A stretch of 64,000 nucleotides of DNA from Annona cherimola (Eukaryota; Streptophyta; Magnoliopsida; Magnoliales; Annonaceae). The stretch covers positions 59,067,563-59,131,562 of the forward strand of contig CM059972.1 of NCBI GenBank assembly GCA_030490835.1. The letters are read 5' to 3'. Below the pieces are notes generated by a model. The model was not told the DNA's origin and ran no database searches. It saw only the letters and a program-made list of their open reading frames with translations. The stretch's first letter is position 1; the number at the start of each line of letters is the position of its first letter. This document shows, piece after piece, positions 37,275 through 47,213 of this stretch. Position numbers and translations under genes: made by a program.

Positions 37275-38746
37275 ATGGAAAGTAATTTCGATGATCTGAA
37301 TGCCCAAACTAGCCACCCAGAGAAATATCTTAGTAAAAAGCCACGAAAGAAGCAGACTAAGGACCAACCAGAAGCTGAGCCTAGAAAGAGGCCCAGTAGA
37401 AGGAAGGATAAAGCTCTAGTTAAATCTCCAACTAGAACTAATATGCTTGAGCAACGTCTGAATGAGCAAGAGCAAACCTTTGCAGTGTTTCAGGCAGAGG
37501 CTTTTCGTCAGTGGGAACGGATGCAAGCATAACTAGAATAGATTGTTCAACAACAATCATTAGCAGTGTTAAGAAACCAAGAGCACCATCGCCATGGGCA
37601 TGATGAACATCTGTCGACTGCTAGTATGCATAAGAGTCAGAAAGAAGGGCTAGATCAGAACCCAGATGCTCGAATTTTTGGAGAAAAATTTGAATTTGGT
37701 AGGCAGGAAGAAAGGGAGGTCTCGCACCAGGCAAACAGAGGGGCTAATGATAATGTTCAAGGAATGATTGTAGAAAGTCTGAGTGCTGCAACCACGGGTT
37801 GTCCTGAACAGCGAAAAATGGATCGGTGAGATGCTAATGCATTCCATCATAAAAAACCCCCATCCTTTACCAGTGGTGATTGTTTGGCTGTCGAGCATTA
37901 GATCGAGGCGATGAAAAAGATTTTTAACTTTTTGGGGTTGTGATGACTGAAAAAAAGTTTTATTTGCTCCGTTCAAACTCAGTGGAGAGGCCTATCGATG
38001 GTGGAAGACACAATAATGTGTCTTCAACAATAGGAAAGAAAATGTAACTTGGGATAAATTTAAGGAATCTTCGCCAAGTTCTTTCCATCTTTTGTTAGAA
38101 TTTCGAAGGCCGGAGAATTTGCCAAATTGAAGCAAGGCACTATGATGGTGGCCGAGTATGAAACAAAATTCAACTCTCTGCTTCGATTTGCTCCAAGCTC
38201 AGAATGGGAAGAAGATAGTCGGATCCGCAAGTTTGAGGATGGTCTGGCTGAGGGTATATGCGGCCAAGTAATACTTTGCCGCAATAAAACCTATGATGAT
38301 GTAGTCGATAATGCTCTCTTAATTGAGAGTGATACTGCTGAGCTTGATTGGCGTTACCTGAAGAGGGAATGATCACCAATAAGAGATCATTCGGGAAAGA
38401 AGCAGATCGGATAGTCTTCTTCGGGGCAAACTAGAGTTGAGGGAACTGCAAAGAATGGAGGATTTCAAGAGAAGAAAAGAGTCCTCAAGTGCAACAGATG
38501 TGGAAAGTTTCATACCGAACTTTGCAAATGCTTCAAGTGTGGGAAGACTGGTCATCGACCATCAAACTGTGTCGTGGGCTTCATGTGCTACAACTTTGGA
38601 CAACCTGGTCACATCATTAGGGATTGTCCAACGGCCAGAAATGTCAGACAACCACAACAGCAGGGGCAAAATTGTCAAGTTGGCAAACCAGCAGGACAAC
38701 AGTACCAAGGTGTTGGTGGACCACAGCTAGTTTTACCAGATCAAGC
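37275..38746 (+). pseudogene. E4 gag with zinc knuckles, decayed
   Basis: The ATG at 37275 starts MESNFDDLNAQTSHPEKYL, followed by a basic stretch and a Gln-rich coil. The gag core is visible in pieces: HHKKPPSFTSGD near 37848, then AEYETKFNSLLRFAP at 38150 and DNALLIESD near 38309. Three cysteine clusters follow near 38490-38630: KCNRCGKFH, CFKCGKTGHRPSNC and CYNFGQPGHIIRDC. Stops at 37530, 37827 and 38370, plus frame changes, prevent translation. Gag forms the virus-like particle that packages the element RNA. Confidence 0.85.
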
Positions 38747-38817
38747 ACAAGTTCGTGCCCTAATACCTAAACAGGCCCAAGCACTGGCAAAGATAGTGAC
38801 AAGTATTATTCGTCTCT

Positions 38818-40762
38818 ATGATATTTTTTGCTCGAGTATTATTTGACACATGTGCGGATAGCTCTTTTATATCTGAAGAGTTCATGCGAGAGCATAGGTT
38901 GGGAGTCACTGAGTTAACTTGGGATGTCCGGGTCACATCACTTGTTGAGGGTAGTTTATTGGTCAAACATGCTTGTATGACTTGTACCCTAAAAATTGAA
39001 AGTTTAACTATCCTTGTAGATCTTTTAATCATACCCATGAAAGATCTAGATGTTATTTTGGGAATGAATTGAGTAGCTAAGTGGGTACATGGAATTTACC
39101 CTTGTAAGTGTCATGTCAGCTTGCGAGGATCCGATGAGAAAGGTATTGATTTCAAAGAAAGTTAATTGGTAATACCTCACCTTATATTAGCTTTTCAGGC
39201 TAGAAAATTCTTAGAAAGGATTGGCAAAGATGTCTTGTTTTAGTTCTAGAAATAGAAGATAAAGAGGTTAAGTTGGAAGACATCCCGGTTGTTCATGAAT
39301 TTCCGGATATGTTTCCAAAAGAGTTGCCGAGAGTACCCCTAGAAAGATAAATTGATTTCACCATAGAATTGATGTCTGATATTACAATTTCAAAAGTCCT
39401 TATTGAATGGCTCCTACAGAGTTGAAAGAATTAAAGATACAATTGAAAGATCTTCTCGATTTAGGATTTATTCGACCTAGTAAGTCACCTTGGGGAGCAC
39501 CTGTGCTTTTTGTAAAGAAGAAAGATGGCAGTATGAGACTGTGCATCGATTACAGAGAGCTGAATAAGGTGACAATCAAGAACAAATATCCACTTCCCTG
39601 AGTTGATGATCTCTTCGATCAACTGCAAGGTGCATCGATCTTCTTCAAAATAGATCTACGGTCAGGATATCATTAGTTAAAAGTTTGGAATGAAGATATA
39701 CCTAAGACAATTTTTAAAACCTGGTATGGCCATTACGAGTTTTTAGTAATGCCATTTGGAGTAACTAATGCCCCAGCGGCATTCATGAACCTTATGAATA
39801 GAGTATTTCGACAATTCTTAGACAAGTGTGTTGTGGTATTTATCGATGATATTCTAGTATATTCCAAAGGAGAGGCAGAACATGTTGGTCATCTAAGGGA
39901 AGTACTACAGACACTAAGAGAACATAAGTTGTATGTCAAATTCAAGAAATGTGAGTTTTGGATGGATAGCGTGACCTTCTTGGGTCATGTGGCTAGCAAG
40001 GATGGTGTGTCTATAGACCCAAAGAAGATAGAAGCTATAACCAATTGGGGTAGACTGACTATAGTAACTGAGGTTAGTAGTTTCCTGGGTATGGCAGAGT
40101 ATTATCGAAAATTTATAGAAAACTTTTCAAGTATAGCAGTACCACTTACCAGATTAACCCATAAGAATGCTAAATTTATCTGGTCAGATGGTTGTAAGAG
40201 AAGTTTCTGAGAATTTAAAAGTTGCTTAACTTCAGCACCGATTTAAGCCTTACCGATCACTTGCGAAAGTTATGTGGTGTACAATGATGCATCTAGGAAA
40301 GGCCTCGACTGTGTATTCATACAGCAAGGTAGGGTAATTGCCTATGCATCTAGACAGTTAAGACCCTATGAACAAAATTACCCTACCCATGATTTGAAGT
40401 TAGTCACAGTGGTGTTTGCTTTAAAAATATGGCGACACTACTTGTATGGTGAGAAAAGAGAAATTTTTACAGACCATAAGAGCCTGAAGTACATTTTCTC
40501 TAAAAAAGAGTTGAACCTTCGGCAGAGAAGATGGTTGAAGTTACTAAAGGACTATGACATTAGTATTCAGTATCACCCCGGTAAAGCAAATATTTTGGCT
40601 GATACTTTAAGTTGTAAATTTTGTGCTACAGTTCGAATTGCTCAACAATTGCCTCTGATAAGAGAAATTCAATCCTTACAGGTAGAAGTAGTAACTACTG
40701 GAGAAATTCTAAGAATAAGTGTTTTGCAAATTCAATCAACCCTAGTTGATCGGATAAAGTAA
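38818..40762 (+). pseudogene. E4 protease, reverse transcriptase and RNase H, decayed
   Basis: Protease: FDTCADSSFISEEF at 38830-38880, where D-T-C replaces the usual D-S/T-G, so the active-site glycine is lost. [22 protein letters not shown] and [10 protein letters not shown] (39450-39580), then [12 protein letters not shown], and the catalytic FIDD at 39839-39850, continuing to [15 protein letters not shown]. RNase [15 protein letters not shown] and [30 protein letters not shown] (40270-40500). In-frame stops occur after YPLP (39599), after SGYH and near 40208. The domain order is that of Ty3/gypsy. Confidence 0.92.
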
Positions 40763-42165
40763 GCTCAGAAGCAAGACAAACTTGTTCTTCATATTTTAGA
40801 AAAGTTGAAAAATATAGATCCCTTGGATTTTGGTTGTAGTTCTGATGGTACACTACTTTTCCGGGGAAGGTTAGTTGTGCCCAGAGATGACAAGCTGCAA
40901 CGAGTAATTTTAGAGGAAGCCCATCAGTCTAAATTTTTTGTGCACCCTAGTAGTACCAAGATGTACAAAGATCTGAGATAAAAGTTTTGGTGGAAAAGGT
41001 TGCGTGTTGAGTGTGACAAATTTGTGTCTCAGTGCTTGGTATGTCAGCGAGTCAAAGCTGAACGAAAAAGACAAGCCGAATTGTTGCAATCTTTAGAAAT
41101 ACCAGAGTGGAAATGGGAGCACATTACCATGGACTTTGTGATTGCTCTCCTTAGGACACAAGCTCGTTATGATGTTGTATGGGTAGTGGTGGATAGACTT
41201 ACTAAATCTGCTCACTTCTTACCTTATCGCATGACCTTTAGAATGGATTAGATGACAGACTTGTACCTACGGAAGATTGTTCGTTTACATGGTGTCTCTA
41301 TTTCCATTATTTTAGATAGAGATCGACGGTTTATTTTTGATTTTTAGCAAAAATTATAAAAATGTATGGGAACAAAGTTGCGGTTGAGCACCGCGTATCA
41401 CCCGCAGACGGATGGTCAGTTTGAAAGAACAATTCAAATTTTAGAGGATTTATTGAGAGCTTATGCCTTGGAATTTCCTAGTTCATGGGATGAACACTTA
41501 TCCTTGGTTAAATTTGCCTATAAAAATAGTTACTAGGCTAGTATTATTATGGCTTCGTTTGAAGCTCTGTATGGAAAAAGGTGTCGAACGCTTGTCTATT
41601 GGAAAAAAATCGATCACGATAACTTTTAGCTCCAGCCCTAGTTCAGCAAGCTACTAATGTGGTTCGAGTTATTAGGCGATGGCTGGAAGTAGAACAAGAT
41701 CGCCAGAAAAAGTATGCTGATGGCAGACGAAGAGACCTACAATTTACAGTAGGTGAGTTAGTCTTCTTAAAAGTCTCTCCCACTAAAGGTGTGATTCGTT
41801 TCGAGGTAAAAGGAAAATTATCTCCTCGATATATCGGACCTTTTGAGATATTGAAAATTATTAGCGGTGCTGCCTATGAGCTAGCATTGCCTCCTTCGCT
41901 AGCAAGTGTTCATAAAGTCTTCCATATCTCATAGTTAAGAAAGTATGTGGCCGATGCGACGCATATTTTGTCAGCCGAACAATATGAGATTGAGGAAGAC
42001 TTAATTCATCTGGAACGTCTTATTCGAATCTTGGATAGTTGTGAGAAACAGTTAAAGAGGAGGACAATTCGACATGTTCTAGTGCAATGGAGCAACCACA
42101 GTGATCGGGAAACTACGTGGGAGCTAGAGGATGATATTCGTAGAATTTGCCCCGAAGTGTTCTAA
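40763..42165 (+). pseudogene. E4 integrase and chromodomain, decayed
   Basis: H2C2 zinc region: EEAHQSKFFVHPSSTKMYKD (40913-40972), then CLVCQRVKAE. Core: MDFVIALL, DRLTKSAHFLP, LDRDRRF (second D), YHPQTDGQFER (E). C-terminal GPFEILKI and VHKVFHIS. The chromodomain-like end RHVLVQWSNHS ... TTWELEDDIRR finishes at 42165. Several stops (41249, 41347, 41357, 41536, 41933) break it. The chromodomain places E4 in the chromovirus clade; a finer assignment needs a tree. Confidence 0.92.
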
Positions 42166-42207
42166 AATCTATTATGATTATTGCAAGTTTCAAGGACGAA
42201 ACTTTAT

Positions 42208-42219
42208 AAGGTGGGGAAA
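42208..42219 (+). other. E4 polypurine tract
   Basis: Purine-rich AAGGTGGGGAAA immediately before the 3' LTR start TGTAAAATG. Confidence 0.88.
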
Positions 42220-43929
42220 TGTAAAATGTTGATAATAATAATAATAATTTAAGTTGACTGGTCAAAATTCACGTAAGGTATCCTACGTGGCAAGCATAGA
42301 CTTTTTGACAAATTGGGTCAGATAAGTAATAATGGGCCTTGCCCAATTATTATTTAAATATATCGCGGGTTATATTTATATTTTCATTTTTGAATGTTAT
42401 TTCAGCAACCTGTGTAGCTCGGTTGGCATACAGGTGGTCCAAGTGGTCTTAGAGGTCTAAGGTTCGAGTAGGGGGTTCCACATAAAAAATAATAATTTTT
42501 CGCACTTTTGCCTCCCAAGGCATGTGGGCCCCACAGGATAAGATAGGATGAGATAAGATTGAAATTTAAGTTTAAAAGAGTTTTATCTTTTATTTCCTAT
42601 CTTAGCTACGGTAGCTTTTATTAAAAGGGTTTGGGGAGTTGGTGGTGGAGGCATCCGTTAGAAAGGTTTGGGAAAACTAGAATTGCAGAAGAAGGGAAAG
42701 CTACGTAAGACAAGTAGCATCTTATTTGAAGTGTAGAATGGTTTCTATAATTAATTATTATTGTTGTAATTATTTTTGAGCAATTAATTAGATTATTTCA
42801 ATTAATTATATATGATATTTATAATACATATTGATTTTAGGCTATAGATTTTATATATTTGGTATAATTCAATTTTATATTCTTATAGATTTTCAAGGAT
42901 ATAAAATTGTGTGGACAAATTATACCTTAGACTATGCCTAAAATACATATTTTATTTTGTTATGTTTTATTATGCATTTTTTTAATAAATGCATTGATGT
43001 AAATTAATATGCAATCAATATATATATGGACATTAGAATTTTATTAATGATGTGGGTTAATTACAGTATATATATAGTGATAATATAATCTGTGCAAATT
43101 AGATTATATATAAATCATGTCCAATGAGTGAACTTCCACCAAGAAAAGAAGTTCGTCTAGCGTGTATTTTTGGACAAAAGAAATTCCTTTAGAGCGAGGA
43201 TTGAGAATCTTCCTTTTTGCAACGAAAATTTTTCATTGCTTTTGACATTTTAATGCATTTAATAATTTTGATGCTTCTAATGTCTAGGTATTTTTCAAAA
43301 TTGACGTGTAACTCATTACAACAATAACGGCTAAGTAAGAGAAACCTTGGTGGTGGCCATCTGCTGTAAAGGCTATGATAATGTGGCTTAATACGGGCCG
43401 TTCATTCCATTTTGTTATGATTTATTCAATGAACTCTGATTTGAATGATCAAATAGTCCATTTTTTATTTTTGATGCTTCTGGACTCAGTGGAAGGGTTT
43501 GATTTTACATTTGAGGCCTAAATTTTAAGATATTAAATTAAATAATTATTTTATCATTTAATTAAGTTTTATTTGGGTCATTATCTATTTTCAAATAATT
43601 TTCTACTTGCTAGTCATGTTAAGACTAACCCATTATTTTTACAGGTGTACCAAATCAAGTGGGACATTAGCATTTTAGATTTACGTGAAGATTTTCAAGA
43701 ATAATTATTTCTATTTATTTATTTCAAAGGCATGTATTAAGAATGATAGACTTGTAAAATTACTTTTTCTTTGTGCCTTAATGTAATAATAGGAACATGA
43801 CTAGTGGAAGTGGAATTTTGAAATTTTTATGAAATTATAATAATTAATTTCGCCATAAATGTGTGATTGATCTTGGAAAATTGCATTAAATACACGGCCG
43901 AGATAACTTTTCTGGACCGGTATGTTACA
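42220..43929 (+). repeat. E4 3' LTR (1710 bp)
   Basis: Starts TGTAAAATGTTGATAAT and ends CCGGTATGTTACA. Confidence 0.93.
42412..42480 (+). other. tRNA-like segment in the E4 LTR, copy 3
   Basis: TAGCTCGGTTGGCATAC at 42415 (A box, compare TRGYNNARNNGG) and GGTTCGAGTAGG at 42461 (B box) are spaced as in tRNA genes. It lies between LTR sequences common to all copies, so it belonged to the element before E4 inserted here. Confidence 0.6.
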
Positions 43930-43973
43930 AGAACATTTCTAGAAGTTGCTGCTCTATATAGGGTTGGATCCAT
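43930..43973 (-). pseudogene. Ankyrin/PGG gene, exon 1 part a with the start codon
   Basis: The minus-strand ATG at 43971-43973 starts MDPTLYRAATSRNVL, the typical N-terminus of plant ankyrin/PGG proteins (MDP.LY.AA). E4 interrupts after codon 15. I chose this ATG because the upstream in-frame extension begins at a non-ATG codon and looks like 5' UTR. Confidence 0.85.
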
Positions 43974-44284
43974 GTTAGTGGGGAGGATAGCAAGATACAA
44001 CAGAGCAGGGGTGTATGTGAAATAAACAAGAATAGTTGCACCCTTCTCTTCTGTCAAACTGTTTCCTTTGTATCTTTTTCTTCCTTCCTTTGGAGTGAGG
44101 GCCTGTTAAAGTTGATTATGCCTTATCCCTTCCTTTTATTTTAATTCTTTAGCTCGATTAGTTAAATTCCCTAACTTATTTTCTTGCTTCAGGAAGTTAC
44201 ATGGCTCATTTATGAATCGGCCGAAAATGTGGAAAACATAACCACCGAGAAAAAATATATAAAAAGAGTTGATATGTAGAGATA
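43974..44284 (-). promoter_or_regulatory. 5' flank of the ankyrin pseudogene
   Basis: On the minus strand this leads into the ATG with an A/G-rich and then C-rich leader. I see no convincing TATA box. About 300 bases upstream lies a MITE-like repeat. Confidence 0.4.
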
Positions 44285-44646
44285 TTGAGGTGCAACTTCA
44301 CTGCATCATATTTACGGTACATTTTTCTCAAAATGGGACCCACATATTCATAAACTTATAATTTACTCTACTCATTGTATTTAGAATTATGTATTCTATT
44401 GTCATCCCAATTTTCATCCCAATTGAATATATATGGACCCTATCTGAAAATAGTACAAATTCAAGATAATAAAATAGTTTAATGTAAATAATAATTTTAA
44501 AATTTTTTTCAATATATAAACTATTTGCTATAAAATTTATATATGAATAAATGATTGTATAAAGTATCAATATATTTAAGTACATGTGGGACCCATTTTA
44601 GGCCAAATTTACCGTTAATTATGGTGCAGCTTCGCTGCATAGAAAA
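44285..44646. repeat. MITE-like inverted-repeat element, left of the MULE
   Basis: The left end GGTGCAACTTCACTGCAT ... AAAATGGGACCCACAT is mirrored at the right by ATGTGGGACCCATTTTAGGC ... GGTGCAGCTTCGCTGCAT. TIRs are about 70 bp and imperfect, total about 360 bp, AT-rich, no coding. Same family as 54160-54520. Confidence 0.75.
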
Positions 44647-44689
44647 GGTTCTCTATATATATATGTATGGAATATATATATATATATAT

Positions 44690-45180
44690 GAGAGGTGATT
44701 CTCTGCGTCCGGGCTAAGTCCCGCGGACTGCGTCCGCCGCTCGCATGCCGTTGGATTGAGTGGGACGAATGACAGCCGCACGATGGAAATTTTGTTGCAA
44801 GCTCCCTGCGACTTCCAGCAGACACGGAAAAGGCGATGCAGAATAATTCAAAAAAGTCCCGCACGATCTCCCTGCGACTCGTTTACAAGCCTGTGAGGAC
44901 GCTCGAACGATCTCCCTGCGACGATCTCCCTGCGTCCTTGCGAGCTTCCAGCGAGCTCTCCCCGTCTGCAGGCGTTCTCCGCCGGCCCTCTCTCTCTCCC
45001 CCTTCCGTCAATAGCAGCTCCGCCGGCCCTCTCTCTCTCTCCTCCTGCCGTCGACAGTAGCTCTGTCGGCCCTCTCTCTCTCCCCCTTCCGTCGACAGCA
45101 GCTCCCCATTGTTGCCTCTCTCCTCTTCGGCCTCTTTGCGCTGGCAATTGGCGGACCTCCCCCCTTCCAGGTTCCAGTCA
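44690..45180. repeat. MULE left terminal inverted repeat
   Basis: About 490 bp, GC-rich against an AT-rich surround. Includes repeated GATCTCCCTGCGAC (44870-44935) and about three tandem units of GGCCCTCTCTCTCTC ... TTCCGTCGACAGCAGCTCC. It mirrors 53535-54116. Frames through it (for example MQNNSKKSRTISLR) occur in both TIRs, but are more likely leader sequence than protein. Confidence 0.9.
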
Positions 45181-46508
45181 GACCACTCCAAAGCGTTGAG
45201 AACAAGCCTCACAGCCCACTTGTCACTAGTGTCGAATCGCACCTGCATGATTACATGCTCGCAGAAACTGTTCGACGAAATGCCGCAGAGAAACCGTTCG
45301 CTGAAATGTCTAGAGAAAACTCATCTCTTGGACTACTCTCATCACAGATTACGACGAAAATGATAGACCCGAAAAATGGTTTTCTTCCCATTAATCTCTT
45401 TGCTTCCATGCTATCTCATGGTTTTCTTCCCAATGAATTCGCATTTGCCAGCGTTCTTAGAGCTTGCAATGATTGGGACAAAGGTGCGCTGGAACATGTG
45501 CTTGCCTTGAAATTTGCTTTTGATGGAAACGTCTATGTGGGGAATGCTCTCATTATGTGCTCTCATTATGATGTATTCAAGGTGTTCTGATGGCAGCAGC
45601 GGCTGTGACAGTGCATGGTTGGTGTTCCAAACATGCTTATTCGGACTCTAGTTATGTTGAATTCTATGATTGCAGGATTTAACATGGATGGCTGTGTTGA
45701 TTGGTCGATTTATCTATTTTCACATATGCATCAGGATGGTTTTGTATTTCTTCATGTGACAATGATCAACACAACCATAATATGCTGCGAGGGAAATAAT
45801 GTAGGTGCAAGTTTTAAACATTTGCAGCAGTTGTACTCTCTTCTATAATTGCAGTCTGGCTTCCTTGCAGAAATATAGATTGTGACTGCTCTTATCAAAT
45901 CGTACTAAAATGTAGGCTAAGGTGCTGATGAATGTTACCAGCTCTTCTTGGAGAGTAAGGAACACAACAGAGACATCGTATCTTGGACTGGAATTATAGC
46001 ACTATATGCAGAACGCCAACCAGCAAAGGCCTTCTTTCTCTTCTGCTGCTTGTAGTCTTGATTGGTACACTTTGTGAATTGTTGCCAAGACTTGTGCAGG
46101 ATCAGCTATCCATTCATTGATCATGAGGATGAGATTCGGGGATGATAGGCAGTATTGTAGAGCAAACTTTCAATGACATGGAGGACTGCGATACAGTGTC
46201 TTGGAACTCAATGATCAAAGCTTATGCTGTGCATGGACTAGCAGTTGATGAAATGTTTTTGCTAGCATGGATGCAGAATTGCAGAGCAAATTTTCAACGA
46301 CATGGAGGACTGCGATACAGTGTCTTAGAACTCAATGATCAAAGCTTATGTTGTGCATGGACTAGCAGTTGATGAAATGTTTTTGCTGGAATGGATGCTA
46401 GACTAGATGATGCTACCTTTGTGGGTCTTCTGTCAGCTTTTGCTCATGCAGGGCTTGTAGCCAAAGGCCGAGAGTTATTCAAAGAAAAGTCCCTTTGCCA
46501 TTATGTTT
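45181..46508 (+). pseudogene. Captured PPR (pentatricopeptide repeat) gene fragment
   Basis: PPR motifs are visible in several frames: KLFDEMPQRN at 45265, FASMLSHGFLPNEFAFASVL (45400-45460), ACNDWDKG, FAFDGNVYVGNALIM, VSWNSMIKAYAVHGLA (46196-46243), DDATFVGLLSAF and HAGLVAKGRELFK (46407-46480). The motifs and the 'LFDEMP.RN', 'VSWNSMI' phrases are those of plant PLS-class organelle RNA-binding proteins. No intron interrupts the readable motifs, but frameshifts and stops do. The normal protein would be far longer, so this is a fragment. It lies just inside the MULE TIR and is transcribed opposite to the transposase, as in gene capture by MULEs. A 119-bp tandem duplication (about 46150-46390) repeats the VSWNSMI segment. 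Confidence 0.82.
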
Positions 46509-46659
46509 AGATGTGTAAGAATAGACAAAAAACAGTGTATAAGAAGGTTGTTTGTATTGTTGAATAAATTTGTATTGTTTACATCAACAACACTGATTTT
46601 GAGATGATGAATAAATTTGTATTGTTCATGAATCATAAATTTGAAATGTAGATCTATTT

Positions 46660-47110
46660 GCTTATTTCTTTTTTTTTGTTATAATCTTTCAGTTATCTTT
46701 CAAATAAAATAGAAGACAATAGTTTTTTTTTGTTATAATCGTTCAGTTAACTTTCATAAGGTGATTTCATGATCTCAAGCAACAAGTAGCAAAAGACTAC
46801 TTCCATTTCATTAAAACAAGTTCAACAACTAATATATTCCATTCTTTTTTTTGTTATAATCTTTCAGTTAGCTTTCGGATTTGATTCCATTCCATTGATC
46901 TCAAGCATCAAGTCTCAAGCAATAAGTAGCAAAAGACTACTTCCATTTCATTGAAACAAGTTCAACAACTAATATATTCCATTCTTTTTTTTTGTTATAA
47001 TCTTTCAGTTAGCTTTCGGATTTGATTCCATTCCATTGATCTCAAGCATCAAGTAGCAAAAGACTACTTCCATTTCATTAAAACAAGTTCAACAACTAAT
47101 ATATTTCATT
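46660..47110. repeat. About three tandem repeats of 120-130 bp
   Basis: The unit includes TTTTTTGTTATAATCTTTCA, GATTTGATTCCATTCCATTG, CAAGTAGCAAAAGACTACTT and GTTCAACAACTAATATATT. It lies just downstream of the GRF stop on the minus strand, so it may be its 3' UTR. Confidence 0.85.
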
Positions 47111-47213
47111 ACAAAAAACTTCATTGAAATAGTTTAAGACCTTTTCACATTGCTAAATAAACAACAATCACAAGAACAAGACCACACAGCATAACAAGTA
47201 AGACTTCATTTTT

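Larger units (their letters stand above)
34190..43929 (+). mobile_element. E4: full-length, decayed Ty3/gypsy chromovirus
   Basis: LTRs 34190-35923 and 42220-43929, PBS 35926-35939, polypurine tract at 42208-42219, and gag, protease, RT, RNase H, integrase and chromodomain in order on the plus strand. By eye the LTRs differ at about one base in twelve over the first 320 bases, so E4 is older than E1. The flanks on the minus strand (GTTCT / ATACT or CTACT) match only partly as a target duplication. Removing E4 plus five bases restores the exon frame (RNVL|LLQQV), which supports the boundaries. Confidence 0.93.
7155..43973 (-). pseudogene. Ankyrin-repeat/PGG membrane protein pseudogene (ACD6/ITN1-like), split by four transposons
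   Basis: Whole-locus entry. Reading from right to left the coding pieces are 43973-43930, 33399-33101, 28100-27983, 26153-26053 (exon 1), 9655-9174 (exon 2) and 7788-7155 (exon 3). Together they make about 1.68 kb or 560 codons, the usual size for plant ankyrin/PGG proteins. These are membrane proteins with N-terminal ankyrin repeats and a C-terminal four-helix PGG region, linked in the family to defence and salt signalling. The exon 1 insertions are E4, S2 and hAT; E1 lies in intron 1. Independent lesions are also present: a TAG at 33337-33339, a TGA at 9359-9361, two 5-bp duplications (33205-33218 and about 33321-33333) and a frame shift near 28000. Assignment to one gene rests on the ankyrin repeats continuing across each element. 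That it is dead is an inference from the number of lesions. Confidence 0.88.

Noticed and set aside
37566..37976. Minus-strand frame opposite E4 gag
   Set aside because: Antisense of a clear gag region with no motif of its own.
43974..44057. Upstream extension of the ankyrin start (TEEKGATILVYFTYT...)
   Set aside because: It begins at a non-ATG codon and precedes the family-typical MDPTLYRAA start, so it is probably 5' UTR.
44836..45248. Frames in the left MULE TIR and their mirror images at 53540-54003 as genes
   Set aside because: The same frames occur in both TIRs because of inverted symmetry, and consist of CT-rich repeats. No start context or domain supports a protein.
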